Below are positions 15,257 through 25,128 of a stretch of DNA of 64,000 bases, piece after piece. This DNA comes from an uncultured Sphaerochaeta sp. (lineage in GTDB: Bacteria; Spirochaetota; Spirochaetia; Sphaerochaetales; Sphaerochaetaceae). The notes below the pieces were generated by a model that saw only the letters and a list, made by a program, of their open reading frames with translations, was not told where the DNA came from and ran no database searches. The translations under genes and the position numbers were made by a program. How positions within the stretch are numbered: position 1 is the first letter of the stretch; the number at the start of each line of letters is the position of its first letter. The stretch is from the NCBI RefSeq assembly GCF_963677075.1, contig NZ_OY781873.1, positions 2,133,715 to 2,197,714 on the forward strand, read 5' to 3'.

Positions 15257-17053
15257 ATGGCAAAGATTTCGGAATCGGTACTTGAACAGATCAAGGCACG
15301 AATCCCACTCAGTGAGGTAGTCTCTGATTATGTCACCTTGAGTGCCAGGGGTGGAAGGCTTTGGGGCCTCTGCCCTTTCCATGAAGAGAAAACTCCGTCC
15401 TTTTCCGTAGTTGATGAACAAGGTTTCTATTACTGTTTCAGTTGCAAGAAAGGCGGCTCGATGTTCGACTTCCTCATGGAGATGGAGAAGGTGAGTTTTG
15501 TCGAGTCAGTCAAGATGCTGGCAAGAAGGGTAAACATTGAGCTTGCAGATGAGACTGAAGAGGATAAGAGTAAGCGTGACCTGAAAGAGACCTTGTTTGA
15601 GCTTTATGACAAGATTGCCGGATCGTTTCACTACCTTCTGGTACATTCCAGACAAGCAGAACAAGCAAGGGCGTATCTGAAAGATCGTAATGTCAGCGAG
15701 GAGATGTGGGAGCGATTCAACCTTGGGTATGCCCCTTCAGATGGGCAATGGCTGTATTCATTCCTCCGCAAACACCACTACAGTGATGAACTCCTCAAGC
15801 AGAGTGGTCTCTTCAGCCAGAACAATCCCCGTTTCCCGCTGTTTCGTGACCGTTTGATGTTTCCCATCCGTAACTGGCAAGGAAAGACAGTAGCTTTCGG
15901 GGGGAGGGACCTTTCAAATACCTCGAAAGCAAAGTACATCAATACCCCAGAGACAATGATCTACAGCAAGAAACACAACCTGTTCGGCTTGTATGAATCA
16001 CTTGAAACCATCAAGAAAAGCCAGAAGGCTATACTCTGTGAAGGAAATTTCGATGTGGTTGCCCTGCATCAGAGTGGTTTTACCAATGCAATGGCTCCAT
16101 TGGGTACCTCCTTTACTGAAGACCAGGGTAAATTGCTGAGAAGATATTGTACCTCGGTACAGATTCTCTTCGATAGCGACAGGGCAGGGCAGAGTGCAGC
16201 TCAGAAAGCATTGGTCATTGCCCAGGATTTTGGCATGGAAAATTCTGTGCTCATGCTCAAGAGTGCAAAGGATGCCTCAGAGTTGGTGCAGGAGAAAGGG
16301 GAGGAAGCCCTGCAAAATGAGCTGCAACATGCAGTTCAAGGGTTTCATTATCTTGTAAACAATGCGGTAAACCAGTATGATACACTGACGCCCAAAGGCA
16401 AAACCTCTGTATTTCATGCGGTTCGGCCATATTTGGACGTCACACAGTCGTCGATTGAGAAGCAGGATCTAATAAAAATCCTGGCTTCCCGCTTGAATGT
16501 TGACGAGTCGTCAATTCTTGACGATTATTCACGTAAGGAGCGGGTTGTTGTTAAACCGGCTGTCAGGAATGAGGAGAGACAGATCCGGGCGTTGAATCCA
16601 GCGACCATTTCTGTTGATTTGTATGCAATGCTGACTTTGGTCAACAACCGGGATTTGTATTTGCAAACTCGATACAAATTAGCTGTTGAGGATCTGGAGG
16701 ACAGTGAGGCTGAGGCTCTCTATGATGTATTGGAGGAGGCTGCACGGGAAGATGTCGGAAAGCACGATGAATATATCTTGCAGATGATTGAAGACCCGCA
16801 ACTGAGAAGTGACGTAGCATCGTCCTTTGCTATGGAGGAATTTCGGCTGGCTCCAGTTGAAGTTCTCAACGAAGCAGTGAATCGAATTCAACTGCGTAAT
16901 TATGAGAAGCGTCGTTTAAGCAATAAACGACTTTTGGATATTAGTCTTCAGGACGGAACTGAGGATGAAGGGATCGAGGAACTGCTTCGAGAGAAGACTG
17001 AGATTGATGCTAAGATAGCACAACTTAAGCGTACTCTTGGACAGGAGATGTAA
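15257..17053 (+). CDS. dnaG: DNA primase
   Basis: 598 residues. The N-terminal CHC2 zinc finger has C39, H42, C60 and C63. The catalytic TOPRIM segment carries AILCEGNFDVVALHQSG and ILFDSDRAGQSAA, preceded by the RDRLMFPIRN and GGRDLS motifs of the RNA-polymerase basic domain. The C-terminal ~150 residues form the divergent helical, helicase-interacting part. It synthesises primers at the fork. It lies in the dnaG-rpoD order of the macromolecular-synthesis operon, but rpsU is replaced by a YkgJ-type gene. Confidence 0.95.
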   Translation: MAKISESVLEQIKARIPLSEVVSDYVTLSARGGRLWGLCPFHEEKTPSFSVVDEQGFYYCFSCKKGGSMFDFLMEMEKVSFVESVKMLARRVNIELADETEEDKSKRDLKETLFELYDKIAGSFHYLLVHSRQAEQARAYLKDRNVSEEMWERFNLGYAPSDGQWLYSFLRKHHYSDELLKQSGLFSQNNPRFPLFRDRLMFPIRNWQGKTVAFGGRDLSNTSKAKYINTPETMIYSKKHNLFGLYESLETIKKSQKAILCEGNFDVVALHQSGFTNAMAPLGTSFTEDQGKLLRRYCTSVQILFDSDRAGQSAAQKALVIAQDFGMENSVLMLKSAKDASELVQEKGEEALQNELQHAVQGFHYLVNNAVNQYDTLTPKGKTSVFHAVRPYLDVTQSSIEKQDLIKILASRLNVDESSILDDYSRKERVVVKPAVRNEERQIRALNPATISVDLYAMLTLVNNRDLYLQTRYKLAVEDLEDSEAEALYDVLEEAAREDVGKHDEYILQMIEDPQLRSDVASSFAMEEFRLAPVEVLNEAVNRIQLRNYEKRRLSNKRLLDISLQDGTEDEGIEELLREKTEIDAKIAQLKRTLGQEM

Positions 17054-17075
17054 ACAGGGTAGGTAAGAAATACAG

Positions 17076-19130
17076 ATGCTTGATGAAACTATTTCGCAGA
17101 CCATTCTCAAGGACATGGTAGCGCGCGCAGCAGAGACCGGACAGGTGACCAAGGACGAGATACGCAATGCTCTCGGGCCGAAACATGCCACGGATGAGGC
17201 TGTCGATGAAATCATGCAAACACTCAGTGAACTGGAAATTGATGTCACAGAGAGTGAGGATGCCCATGTTGCTGGTGTTTTTCCAGATGGTCCGAATCCC
17301 GATGAAATCGATACAGATGACCTTGATGATGAGCCGGATGACCTTCTTGATGATGATGAGAGCATCACGGTTGATGACTTGATTGAACATTTTCCTGATG
17401 AACACATCAAGGATGATGAAGAAAAATCCAAGAAGAAAGCAAAACATGGGTCTGATCCCGATGCGGATGATGACGATGATGCGCTTGATGAAGATGAAGA
17501 GGAAGATGATTCCATAAAGAGTGACTGGACCGCCTTAAGTACCGATGATGATTCGGTAGGGGGCGGTGAGCGGTTTGTTGACATCTCCAGCCTGGAAGAG
17601 CGGGATGGGGACAGCGATCATAGCAGGCACAATACAATCCTCGGTACCGATAAGAGCGATACCAGTGGGGATGATCCTATACGCTTGTATCTCAGGGAGA
17701 TTGGAAGGGAGAACCTTCTGACCGCTGAGCAAGAGGTTGAGCTGAGTAAGAAGATGGAAGATGGAGCCTTGATCATCAAGGAAGTCATTCAGGAAAGCGG
17801 TGTCATGATTACCCGCTTCTATGAAATCTTCAAGACACTCAACCTGAAGATCGAGGGACAGGAAGAAGAGTACAACGCGAAGGATTATAAGGAACTTGTT
17901 ACCGTACAGAAGCGATTCAACCAGTACTACAAGGAGCCTTTGAAGGAAGTTCAGGCCGGGCTTAAGAACTATATGGGCAAGAAAGAGCAGATGATCAGCA
18001 CAGGCGAGGATGTCTTGCGTGAAGAGGGACTCCTGAAATCGAGGAAGACCTTGCTCAAGAAGCTCGGAAAGTTTGATCTGCAGCCTGAGGAAATTACCTC
18101 CTTCACCCATGACTTCATTGATGCAGAGAACAGGATTCGTTCATACAAAGAGAAGAAGCAGCAACTGGAAAACAAGTTGCATATAACCAACCCCAAGGAG
18201 CTACGTCAACTTGGCCGTGACCTTGCAACCCAAGGCAAGAGTGCCATCATTGAGGAAGAGCTTCATCTAAGCAGTGATACGATCAAGGACCTGATCAGGG
18301 ACTTGCAGCTCACGGAGAAGGACCTGAAACAGATAGAATATCAGTTTGAGGATACCTGTGAGAATATCCTGATTCATTCCACCAAGATCAAGTATGGTCA
18401 GAAGATGATGAAGGATGCGAAGGATAGGTTGATCAGGGCAAACTTGCGTCTGGTTGTCTCCATCGCTAAGAAATATACCAACCGTGGCTTGCACTTCTTT
18501 GACTTGGTTCAGGAAGGCAATATTGGATTGATCAAGGCAGTCGAGAAGTTTGAATACCGCAAGGGTTTCAAGTTCTCTACCTATGCCACGTGGTGGATCC
18601 GCCAGGCAATTACCCGTTCGATCAGTGATCAGGCAAGAACCATCAGGGTTCCCGTACACATGATCGAACAGATCAACAAGGTGGTACGGGAGTCAAGGAT
18701 GCTTATGCAATCCTTGGGTCGTGAACCCACCGATGAGGAAGTGGCTGAGAAGCTGGGCTGGACCGAGATCAAGGTCAAGGCAGTCAAGAATGTTGCCCGT
18801 GAGCCAATCAGCCTTGAGACTCCTGTTGGTGAAGAGGAAGACTCCTTGCTCAGTGATTTCATTGAGGACAAGGAAGTCGAGAATCCAGCCACACAGACAG
18901 CATATGCACTGCTGCAGGAACAGCTGAAGGACGTTTTGGCTACACTTCCTGCAAGAGAGCAGGAAGTACTGAAAATGCGATTCGGACTCGATGATGGGTA
19001 TTCATTGACACTCGAGGAAGTTGGGTTGTATTTTGAGGTAACAAGGGAACGTATCCGCCAGATTGAAGCAAAAGCTTTGAGAAGGCTCAGACATCCCAAG
19101 CGAAGTAGGAAATTGAAGGATTTCATTTGA
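17076..19130 (+). CDS. rpoD: RNA polymerase primary sigma factor RpoD with acidic linker
   Basis: 684 residues. Region 1.1 (~1-55) is followed by a strongly acidic Asp/Glu-rich linker (~60-165). Then come region 1.2 ([11 protein letters not shown], ~200), a non-conserved insertion (~230-440), region 2 ([49 protein letters not shown]), region 3 ([12 protein letters not shown]) and region 4 ([17 protein letters not shown]...SLTLEEVG...[17 protein letters not shown]). It directs RNA polymerase to housekeeping promoters such as the TTGACA-N17-TATAAT-like ones found in this window. Confidence 0.96.
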   Translation: MLDETISQTILKDMVARAAETGQVTKDEIRNALGPKHATDEAVDEIMQTLSELEIDVTESEDAHVAGVFPDGPNPDEIDTDDLDDEPDDLLDDDESITVDDLIEHFPDEHIKDDEEKSKKKAKHGSDPDADDDDDALDEDEEEDDSIKSDWTALSTDDDSVGGGERFVDISSLEERDGDSDHSRHNTILGTDKSDTSGDDPIRLYLREIGRENLLTAEQEVELSKKMEDGALIIKEVIQESGVMITRFYEIFKTLNLKIEGQEEEYNAKDYKELVTVQKRFNQYYKEPLKEVQAGLKNYMGKKEQMISTGEDVLREEGLLKSRKTLLKKLGKFDLQPEEITSFTHDFIDAENRIRSYKEKKQQLENKLHITNPKELRQLGRDLATQGKSAIIEEELHLSSDTIKDLIRDLQLTEKDLKQIEYQFEDTCENILIHSTKIKYGQKMMKDAKDRLIRANLRLVVSIAKKYTNRGLHFFDLVQEGNIGLIKAVEKFEYRKGFKFSTYATWWIRQAITRSISDQARTIRVPVHMIEQINKVVRESRMLMQSLGREPTDEEVAEKLGWTEIKVKAVKNVAREPISLETPVGEEEDSLLSDFIEDKEVENPATQTAYALLQEQLKDVLATLPAREQEVLKMRFGLDDGYSLTLEEVGLYFEVTRERIRQIEAKALRRLRHPKRSRKLKDFI

Positions 19131-19146
19131 GAGATACAGGGAGAAG

Positions 19147-19968
19147 ATGATGGAAGAAGCAGAAGTATTTGCACGACTCAACCAGCTGCAGGAAGACCTT
19201 AGTGACCGTTTTGCGCTTGAGGATGAGATTGTCAAGTTGCCAAGGGATTTGAAGGTCAAGCAGGAGCTGCTCGACAAGATTAACCTTGAATATATTGAGG
19301 AACATACGAGAAGTGAAGCAGCCAAGGATGATCTGAAAAGCCTTCACATCCAGTATGATGATGCAGTATTGGCTCGTGAAAACTCTGAGAAGCAGATGGA
19401 GTTGATCAGTACCCAGCGTGAATTTGAGGCGTTGGAGAAAGAGATCAAGGATGCTGCAGCAAAGGAACAGAGTCTGCTCAAGCAGTTGCATGTGAAAGAG
19501 AAGCAGGTCAACGAGTATAGTGAACGCCTTACTGAAAAAGAGCAGTTGATGTCACTCCAGAAACAGGAAGTTGACAGCGAGGCAAGCAAGATTGAATCCC
19601 TGCTTGATGAGAAACGGAAGGAACTTGAAGCACTTGAGAAAAAGTGCCTTAGTTACATTGGTGGTGACATTGATGAAGACCTGTACAACAAGTTCTGCAA
19701 TATTGTGAAGAACAAGAAAGGAAAAGGGATTGTTCCCATCCATGGATTGGTATGCCAGGGCTGTCATATCGTTCTTCCAAACCAGTTCGTCAATGAGGTC
19801 AGGGAAGCAAAGGAAATTGAATTCTGCCCGTACTGCAGTCGTATTCTCTTTTATGAGGAAGCTGAAGGTGCAGAAGAGAAGTTCCGCAAGCATGTTGAAG
19901 ATGTGGATATTGAGGAAGGCGGGCTTTCCGACTTTGTCGATAGCAGTGAATTCGACGATTTGCTCTAG
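19147..19968 (+). CDS. coiled-coil protein with C4 zinc ribbon (HP0958/CdsZ-like)
   Basis: 273 residues. Residues ~1-165 form a long charged antiparallel coiled coil. A C-terminal zinc ribbon follows, with CQGC (about 202-205) and CPYC (about 227-230), spaced by HIVLPNQFVNEVREAKEIEF. An acidic tail ends the protein. This is the architecture of the C4-zinc-ribbon family that includes Helicobacter HP0958 and chlamydial CdsZ. It lies 16 nt after rpoD. A role as a nucleic-acid or sigma/RNAP-associated factor is possible, but this is inference from position and family. Confidence 0.75.
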   Translation: MMEEAEVFARLNQLQEDLSDRFALEDEIVKLPRDLKVKQELLDKINLEYIEEHTRSEAAKDDLKSLHIQYDDAVLARENSEKQMELISTQREFEALEKEIKDAAAKEQSLLKQLHVKEKQVNEYSERLTEKEQLMSLQKQEVDSEASKIESLLDEKRKELEALEKKCLSYIGGDIDEDLYNKFCNIVKNKKGKGIVPIHGLVCQGCHIVLPNQFVNEVREAKEIEFCPYCSRILFYEEAEGAEEKFRKHVEDVDIEEGGLSDFVDSSEFDDLL

Positions 19969-19977
19969 GTTTTTTTC

Positions 19978-20310
19978 AAGGTAGGCTAGATGATCGCGGG
20001 CGGCTACCAGCCGCTTGAGGAAAGTCCGGGCTCCATAGGACATGACGCCGGGTAACACCCGGGAGCGGTAACGCTATAGAGAGCACCACAGAAAAAATAC
20101 CGCCGGTTTTCCGGTAAGGGTGAAATGGTGGGGTAAGAGCCCACCGCACCACTGGCAACAGGGGTGGCAGGGTAAGCCTCGTCAGGAGCAAAACCAAGCA
20201 GCAGGTGGGTTGTCCGCCCTGAACCTGCGGGTCGGTTGCTAAAGAGCCTTGGCAACAAGGTTCTTGGATAGATGATCATCACAAACAGAACCCGGCTTAT
20301 TGCTTGCCTT
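19978..20310 (+). ncRNA. rnpB: RNase P RNA
   Basis: The universally conserved P4/CR-I block GAGGAAAGTCCGGGCTCC lies at 20017-20034 and the partner 3' block ACAGAACCCGGCTTA near 20285-20299. AGGGTAAGCC and GGAGCAAAACCAAGCAGCA are the internal conserved elements of type A RNA. P1 is formed by AAGGTAGGC (19978-19986) and GCTTGCCTT (20302-20310), followed by GTTTT. It is the catalytic subunit for tRNA 5' maturation. It begins only about 9 nt after the upstream stop codon, so it is either processed from that transcript or driven by a promoter inside the gene. Confidence 0.95.
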
Positions 20311-20337
20311 GTTTTATGATAGACAGGAGAACAGAGG

Positions 20338-21105
20338 ATGAAGAAAACACGATTGTGGAAGCTCCTTCTGTTCTCCTTTTTTCTTGTTTTGCTGTTTTCT
20401 TCCTGTGCAAAAGATGCTTCCTCCTTGCAGGAGCTTGCACAGCGAGGGGAATGGGATGCCTTATACCGTGCAGCAAAAAAGGATTTCAGGGAAACCTACA
20501 GAAGCGGTAGCCTTTACTATCTTGCACTTGCGCAGGCTGAGCGTGGTGATAACAAATCGGCATTGCAGAGCCTTGATTTGTATCAGGAGATAACAGGAGA
20601 AGAAGGAGCCAGTATGGCGGCCCGGAACCTGATGCTTATTCTCGCTGACCGTGAAGGCTATGCAGAGCTCGTTGTTGGGCAAGCCGCGTTCCTTGATGAG
20701 GCTGGTGCCCTGGGGACTCAGGGAGCGAGAGCCTACTATCAGGCACTGATGGCCCTTGGTCGCTCTCAGGAGGCAGCCATGGTATTTGCCACCTACCTCA
20801 GGCAGCAGTTGGATGACAGGGAGTATGCACTTTTGCTGCTCGAGGCAGAAGCACCCCTTGGACAGATACGAGATGCACTTGGGGATCTGGAAAATGGAGA
20901 AGCAGTGTCTCTGCTTGCTACTATTGCTTCTCAGCTACCATCAAAGGCATGGGCACAGACGCTGGTCCCCCTTGCTCAGGAGTATGAGCAGGCAGACCTG
21001 ACCACGCAGGAGAGACAGATGCTGTATGCATCTTTAGCTACACTTTGTACACAAGCAGATTTCAGGGTTCTGGCCAATAAATACCAGACCTTGTCAATGG
21101 AATGA
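20338..21105 (+). CDS. TPR-like lipoprotein
   Basis: 255 residues. The signal peptide MKKTRLWKLLLFSFFLVLLFSSC has a lipobox ending in Cys23 (LFSSC), a spirochaete-style site, so the mature protein should be lipid-anchored. The rest is helical with TPR-like pairs (RGEWDALYRAAKKDF, SGSLYYLALAQAERGDNKSALQSLDLY, ARAYYQALMALGRSQEAAMVFATYL). I recognise no enzymatic motif. A scaffold role in the envelope is likely for such proteins. It is 27 nt after rnpB and 22 nt before the radical SAM gene. Confidence 0.72.
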   Translation: MKKTRLWKLLLFSFFLVLLFSSCAKDASSLQELAQRGEWDALYRAAKKDFRETYRSGSLYYLALAQAERGDNKSALQSLDLYQEITGEEGASMAARNLMLILADREGYAELVVGQAAFLDEAGALGTQGARAYYQALMALGRSQEAAMVFATYLRQQLDDREYALLLLEAEAPLGQIRDALGDLENGEAVSLLATIASQLPSKAWAQTLVPLAQEYEQADLTTQERQMLYASLATLCTQADFRVLANKYQTLSME

Positions 21106-21127
21106 ATATATAGAGAAAGGATTGAGA

Positions 21128-23593
21128 ATGAATATACTTGAGGCATTAGCCGACGATCTGGTAATGGTTGCACAACCAAGCCGATATACTGGTGGAGAAT
21201 TCCACTATGGTAAGAAGAACATGGGTGCTGTGGATTTCCATGCAGCAATCTGTTTCCCTGATCTCTATGAGATAGGGATGAGCAACAATGCCGTGAGAAT
21301 CCTCTACGATCTTCTGAACCGGATGGAACATGTGCATTGTGACCGGGTTTTTTCCGTTGCCCCTGACTTTGAGGAATTGCTGAGAAAGAAACAGCTTCCC
21401 CTTTATACCTTGGATCTGCATAAGCCATTGTATGAGTTGGATTTGTTGGGTATATCCATCGGGTATGAATTATGTGCAACCAATGTACTCCAGGTATTGG
21501 AACTTGGGCAAATACCTCTCAGGAGCAAGGACCGCGGGGATGAGCATCCTATTGTCATTCTTGGAGGCCCTGCGGTAACCAATCCCCTGCCATTCTCCCC
21601 GTTTGTGGATTTTGTTTTCATTGGTGAGGCTGAGGGTGGCTTGGAACAAGTGGTCCAGGCCATGAGAAAAGCCAGGGAGCAAGGCAATGGAAGAGTGGAA
21701 ACACTCAAGATGCTCCAGGAGTTCCCGTTCCTCTGGTCACCAGAGAAGAAGCGATCCTTGCGATTCATTGATGACTCCTTCGGGCTTAAGCGTGATGCCC
21801 GATACCAGCACTATGTGGTTCCTTCCTTCAAGGTAGCCCAGGATAATGGGGTTGTGGAGATCATGAGAGGATGTCCCAACGGCTGTCGTTTCTGTCATGC
21901 AGGACAGTACTACAAACCATACAGGCAGAAGCTCTATGAAACCATCAAGGAAGAGGTGAGTCAGTATGTCGATACGTTGGGATACCGGGAGGTAACCCTT
22001 AGTTCTCTCTCCAGTGGGGACCATCCCTATATCAAGGAGATGATCGAGACACTGAATGCAGAGTTTGCTTCCAAGCATGTCTCCTTTGCCCTGCCCAGCT
22101 TGAAGGTCAACTCCTTCTCCTTGGGAATCCTCGAGCAGTTGAGTGAGGTACGTAAGAGTGGGCTGACCTTTGCCATCGAGACACCCAAAGAGTCATGGCA
22201 GCTTGCCATGAACAAGCCTGTCCCCTTGGAACAGGTTATTGGCATTGCCAAGGAGGCGAAGAGCAGAGGGTGGAAACTGGCAAAATTCTACTTCATGATT
22301 GGCCTTCCTGTAGTAGACCGAGAGGAAGAGAACCAAGCAATTGTGGACTACCTTGGGGCAATCTGGGATGAGACCCATATACGGATGAATATCAACGTCG
22401 GCACATTCATCCCCAAGCCGCATACCCCATTCCAGTGGTGTGGACAGCTCACCCCTGAACAGAGCTACCAACAGCTGAGCCAGTTGAAGAAAATGATCAA
22501 TGAGCGGATCAAGGGATGCAAGGTAAGTTACCACGAACCGAGCGTTAGTTATCTTGAGGGTCTGATCAGCAGGGGCGATGCTCGGTATGCAGATGTGATT
22601 GAGGATGCTTACCAGAAGGGGTGCCGCCTGGATGCATGGAATGAGTACCTCCAGTATGATCTTTGGAAAGAGGCTATTGCTGAAGCTCCCTACAATCCAG
22701 AGGAAGCTATTTTCAAGGACTATGATGTTGATGAGGAGTTGCCCTGGGATTCTGTTTCCTTGCGTGTCGGAAAGAAATTTCTCAAGGAAGAGTGGGATAG
22801 GGCGAAGAATTTACTCTTAACCGATCGTTGCTACGATGTCTGTGAACATCAGTGTGGAGCATGCTCCACTGCCCATCAGGTAGTGGATGTAATCCACAAG
22901 GATCCCATTCTTGAGCAAAAGAAAGATGTGAAACCTGTAGAAACTAACCTGTCTCATCCAGTTCAAGCCGACACGGTACAGACGGTGATTCGCTATTCCA
23001 GACATGGCTCTGCGCTCTATGTAAGCCATATCAATGCGATGAGAAACTTTGAGATGGCATTCCAGCGCTCAGCGCTTGATGTGCAGTTCACCCAAGGATT
23101 CAATCCCAAGCCTAAGCTTGAGTTTGTGAACCCCCTTTCCATTGGAATCGCTGGTGAAGAAGAGGTAATGCTCGCAGAATTGGTGGACGACGGAACGCTG
23201 GATGAGGAAAAGGTGAGAGGAGAGTTGCAACAAACCCTTAACGAAGGATACGCAATCCTGGATGTATTATTCCTGAGGGGACCGAAAAAGCAGACGCTTG
23301 CCAAGCACCTGAAAGGAAGCCTGTTCAGCATCGACACCAAAGGTGAGGAACCGTACACAGAGATTTTGGAGAAACGTTTGCAAGCATCTGATACCTCCCT
23401 GGAAGTAACCAAGGGAGATACACCTCACCATTACATGGTTCGTATTACTGGGGAACGTAACCTGATCAAATTGCTCTTCGGTTCTGATGTTGACAAGTTT
23501 CTGATTGCAAGCAAGCTTACGATCAAGCGAGAGAAGCTCTTTGCAGGATCTTGGGACACTGGATATGTAGAGTATTTACGCTCAATCCAATAG
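21128..23593 (+). CDS. radical SAM protein fused to DUF2344 domain
   Basis: 821 residues. An N-terminal B12-binding-like region (~1-170, with ISIGYELCATNVLQVL and VILGGPAVTNPLPF) precedes a radical SAM core with the cluster motif MRGCPNGCRFCHAG (C249, C253, C256). The C-terminal ~200 residues (IRYSRHGSALYVSHINAMRNFEMAFQRS, FTQGFNPKPKLEF) are the TIGR03936/DUF2344 domain, often a separate gene next to the radical SAM gene and fused here. The substrate is unknown; genomes often place it near RNase E/G or ribosomal protein genes. AAAGGA 8 nt before ATG 21128 supports this start over an in-frame TTG at 21122. Confidence 0.85.
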   Translation: MNILEALADDLVMVAQPSRYTGGEFHYGKKNMGAVDFHAAICFPDLYEIGMSNNAVRILYDLLNRMEHVHCDRVFSVAPDFEELLRKKQLPLYTLDLHKPLYELDLLGISIGYELCATNVLQVLELGQIPLRSKDRGDEHPIVILGGPAVTNPLPFSPFVDFVFIGEAEGGLEQVVQAMRKAREQGNGRVETLKMLQEFPFLWSPEKKRSLRFIDDSFGLKRDARYQHYVVPSFKVAQDNGVVEIMRGCPNGCRFCHAGQYYKPYRQKLYETIKEEVSQYVDTLGYREVTLSSLSSGDHPYIKEMIETLNAEFASKHVSFALPSLKVNSFSLGILEQLSEVRKSGLTFAIETPKESWQLAMNKPVPLEQVIGIAKEAKSRGWKLAKFYFMIGLPVVDREEENQAIVDYLGAIWDETHIRMNINVGTFIPKPHTPFQWCGQLTPEQSYQQLSQLKKMINERIKGCKVSYHEPSVSYLEGLISRGDARYADVIEDAYQKGCRLDAWNEYLQYDLWKEAIAEAPYNPEEAIFKDYDVDEELPWDSVSLRVGKKFLKEEWDRAKNLLLTDRCYDVCEHQCGACSTAHQVVDVIHKDPILEQKKDVKPVETNLSHPVQADTVQTVIRYSRHGSALYVSHINAMRNFEMAFQRSALDVQFTQGFNPKPKLEFVNPLSIGIAGEEEVMLAELVDDGTLDEEKVRGELQQTLNEGYAILDVLFLRGPKKQTLAKHLKGSLFSIDTKGEEPYTEILEKRLQASDTSLEVTKGDTPHHYMVRITGERNLIKLLFGSDVDKFLIASKLTIKREKLFAGSWDTGYVEYLRSIQ

Positions 23594-24238
23594 TTGTTCG
23601 GTTCTTCTCAGGCAATCGTGTGGCCCCACCATCATCAGGATATCTCCGGCGACCATTCGTTCAAGCGGTCCCGGGGATAGGTTGATCACCCCATCCCTGC
23701 GGATGGCTACGATGGTGGCACCGGTTTCCTGCCAGAAACGCAGCTCCCCCAGGTTTTTCCCGATAGCCTTGCTCTCCTCAGCTATGGTGTATTCATAGAG
23801 TGGGAATGGATTGGATTCCCGGAATCGGTTGTTCATAGTAAAAAGCTGTTTTGCGGTGGAATACAGCTCACGGTTCAGGGACTCCTGCTCGTTCAGGATT
23901 TCCCTCATTCTTTGCAACAGGGATCGTCCTTCATCATGCTTGTGATGTTTCTTGATATAGGTCTTTGCTTTCTCTGTGCTGAGTACACGAACACCGCTGT
24001 TGTGCATGACATGAACCACCTCGAGCTCCTCCAGGAGGGCGAAGGCTCTTCTGATGGTCTCAGGGGATACTCCGTATTCACTGGACATGAGTGAACGTCC
24101 AGAGAGCCGAGTCCCTTCATCGATCTCATTATTGGCGATTCTCTTCGCAATATCATAGGCGATTCGCTCGTAGATGGCTCCGCCTTCTTTTTTTCGTTCT
24201 CTCTTTGCACGAGTGTTCTTATCTGCTGTATTATCCAT
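23582..24238 (-). CDS. GntR-type regulator with RCK_C (TrkA-C) domain, BusR-like
   Basis: 218 residues. A winged helix-turn-helix of GntR type (IAYDIAKRIANNEIDEGTRLSGRSLMSSEYGVSPETIRRAFALLEE, ~27-72) is followed by a coiled linker (~100-135). The C-terminal RCK_C/TrkA-C domain (~140-218) contains GKNLGELRFWQETGATIVAIRRDG and PGPLERMVAGDILMMVGP. The same architecture is found in BusR, a c-di-AMP-responsive repressor of compatible-solute uptake in streptococci and lactococci (family knowledge). Ligand binding here is inference. It overlaps the convergent radical SAM gene by 12 nt and follows mazG by 12 nt. Confidence 0.8.
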   Translation of the reverse strand: MDNTADKNTRAKRERKKEGGAIYERIAYDIAKRIANNEIDEGTRLSGRSLMSSEYGVSPETIRRAFALLEELEVVHVMHNSGVRVLSTEKAKTYIKKHHKHDEGRSLLQRMREILNEQESLNRELYSTAKQLFTMNNRFRESNPFPLYEYTIAEESKAIGKNLGELRFWQETGATIVAIRRDGVINLSPGPLERMVAGDILMMVGPHDCLRRTEQLLD

Positions 24239-24250
24239 ACGCCATTCCTT

Positions 24251-25075
24251 CTAGCGGGTTTCCTCGCTCTTGACCTCCTTCCAAAGTTGATCCATCTCAT
24301 CAAGATGTTCCTGATCCAATGGTACGTTTTTTTGCTTTGCCAGTTGATAGAGCGCATTGAAACGACCACGCATCTTCTGGTTTGAACGATGCAAGGCAAC
24401 TGAGGGATTGTAGCCCAGGAACCGGGTTAGGTTGACGGTGGCAAACAGCAGATCTCCCAGCTCCATTTCCAAGTCTTCATCCGCATTATCCTGATGGTCT
24501 TTTGCCTGTAGTACTTCGCTGAGTTCTTCTTCTACCTTTTCTACCACCCCATCTACATGAGGCCAATCAAACCCAACTTTCCGGATTTTCTTCTGGATCT
24601 CATTAGCCATTTCGAGAGGGGGTAGGGAGGAGGGCACCCTGCTGAAAAAATCATCATCCTTGCTCTGTTTGCCTTCAACATTGGTCTTGATGGCGTTCCA
24701 GAGGTCAATGACTTCACCGGAGGAACTGACTTCAGCAGTGGAGAATACATGGGGGTGTCTTCTTATGAGCTTTTCACAGACATCATTGAGTGCCTGAACA
24801 ACAGAAAAATCATCCTGTTCCTCGTGGATCTCCAGCAACATCATTGCATTAAGTAGTACATCACCCAGTTCTTCCTTCTGTCCAGGGAGATCCTGTTTGC
24901 TAACCTCATCGATATACTCATAGGTTTCATCAAGCAGGTTCTCTGCAACACTCTTGGATGTTTGTTCCCTGTCCCATGGACATCCCTCTTCGCTCCTGAG
25001 CAGGGTGACGATGGCATGGAGCTGCATCAGAGCGTCTGGTAATAAGTCTTTTTTTTCAAAGGTGAAGTCAATCAT
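24251..25075 (-). CDS. mazG: nucleoside triphosphate pyrophosphohydrolase MazG
   Basis: 274 residues, two MazG repeats. The first has LRSEEGCPWDREQTSKSVAENLLDETYEYIDEV with the EExxE-type metal site (DETYEYIDE), KEELGDVLLN and RRHPHVF; the second has KVEEELSEVLQAK and EMELGDLLFATVNLTRFLG. It hydrolyses NTPs to NMPs and PPi, in nucleotide-pool cleaning and alarmone control. The frame extends 49 codons upstream, but the conserved N terminus starts at ATG 25075. A TATACT element (25083-25088, minus strand) ends 7 nt before that codon, so the message may be nearly leaderless. Confidence 0.9.
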   Translation of the reverse strand: MIDFTFEKKDLLPDALMQLHAIVTLLRSEEGCPWDREQTSKSVAENLLDETYEYIDEVSKQDLPGQKEELGDVLLNAMMLLEIHEEQDDFSVVQALNDVCEKLIRRHPHVFSTAEVSSSGEVIDLWNAIKTNVEGKQSKDDDFFSRVPSSLPPLEMANEIQKKIRKVGFDWPHVDGVVEKVEEELSEVLQAKDHQDNADEDLEMELGDLLFATVNLTRFLGYNPSVALHRSNQKMRGRFNALYQLAKQKNVPLDQEHLDEMDQLWKEVKSEETR

Positions 25076-25128
25076 ATACATTAGTATAACGATTCCGGAC
25101 AATCTTGAGAACCGATAGACCAAAGTGG

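Noticed and set aside
16916..17584. Ser-rich minus-strand frame opposite rpoD
   Set aside because: It is the complement of the Asp/Glu codon run of the RpoD acidic linker.
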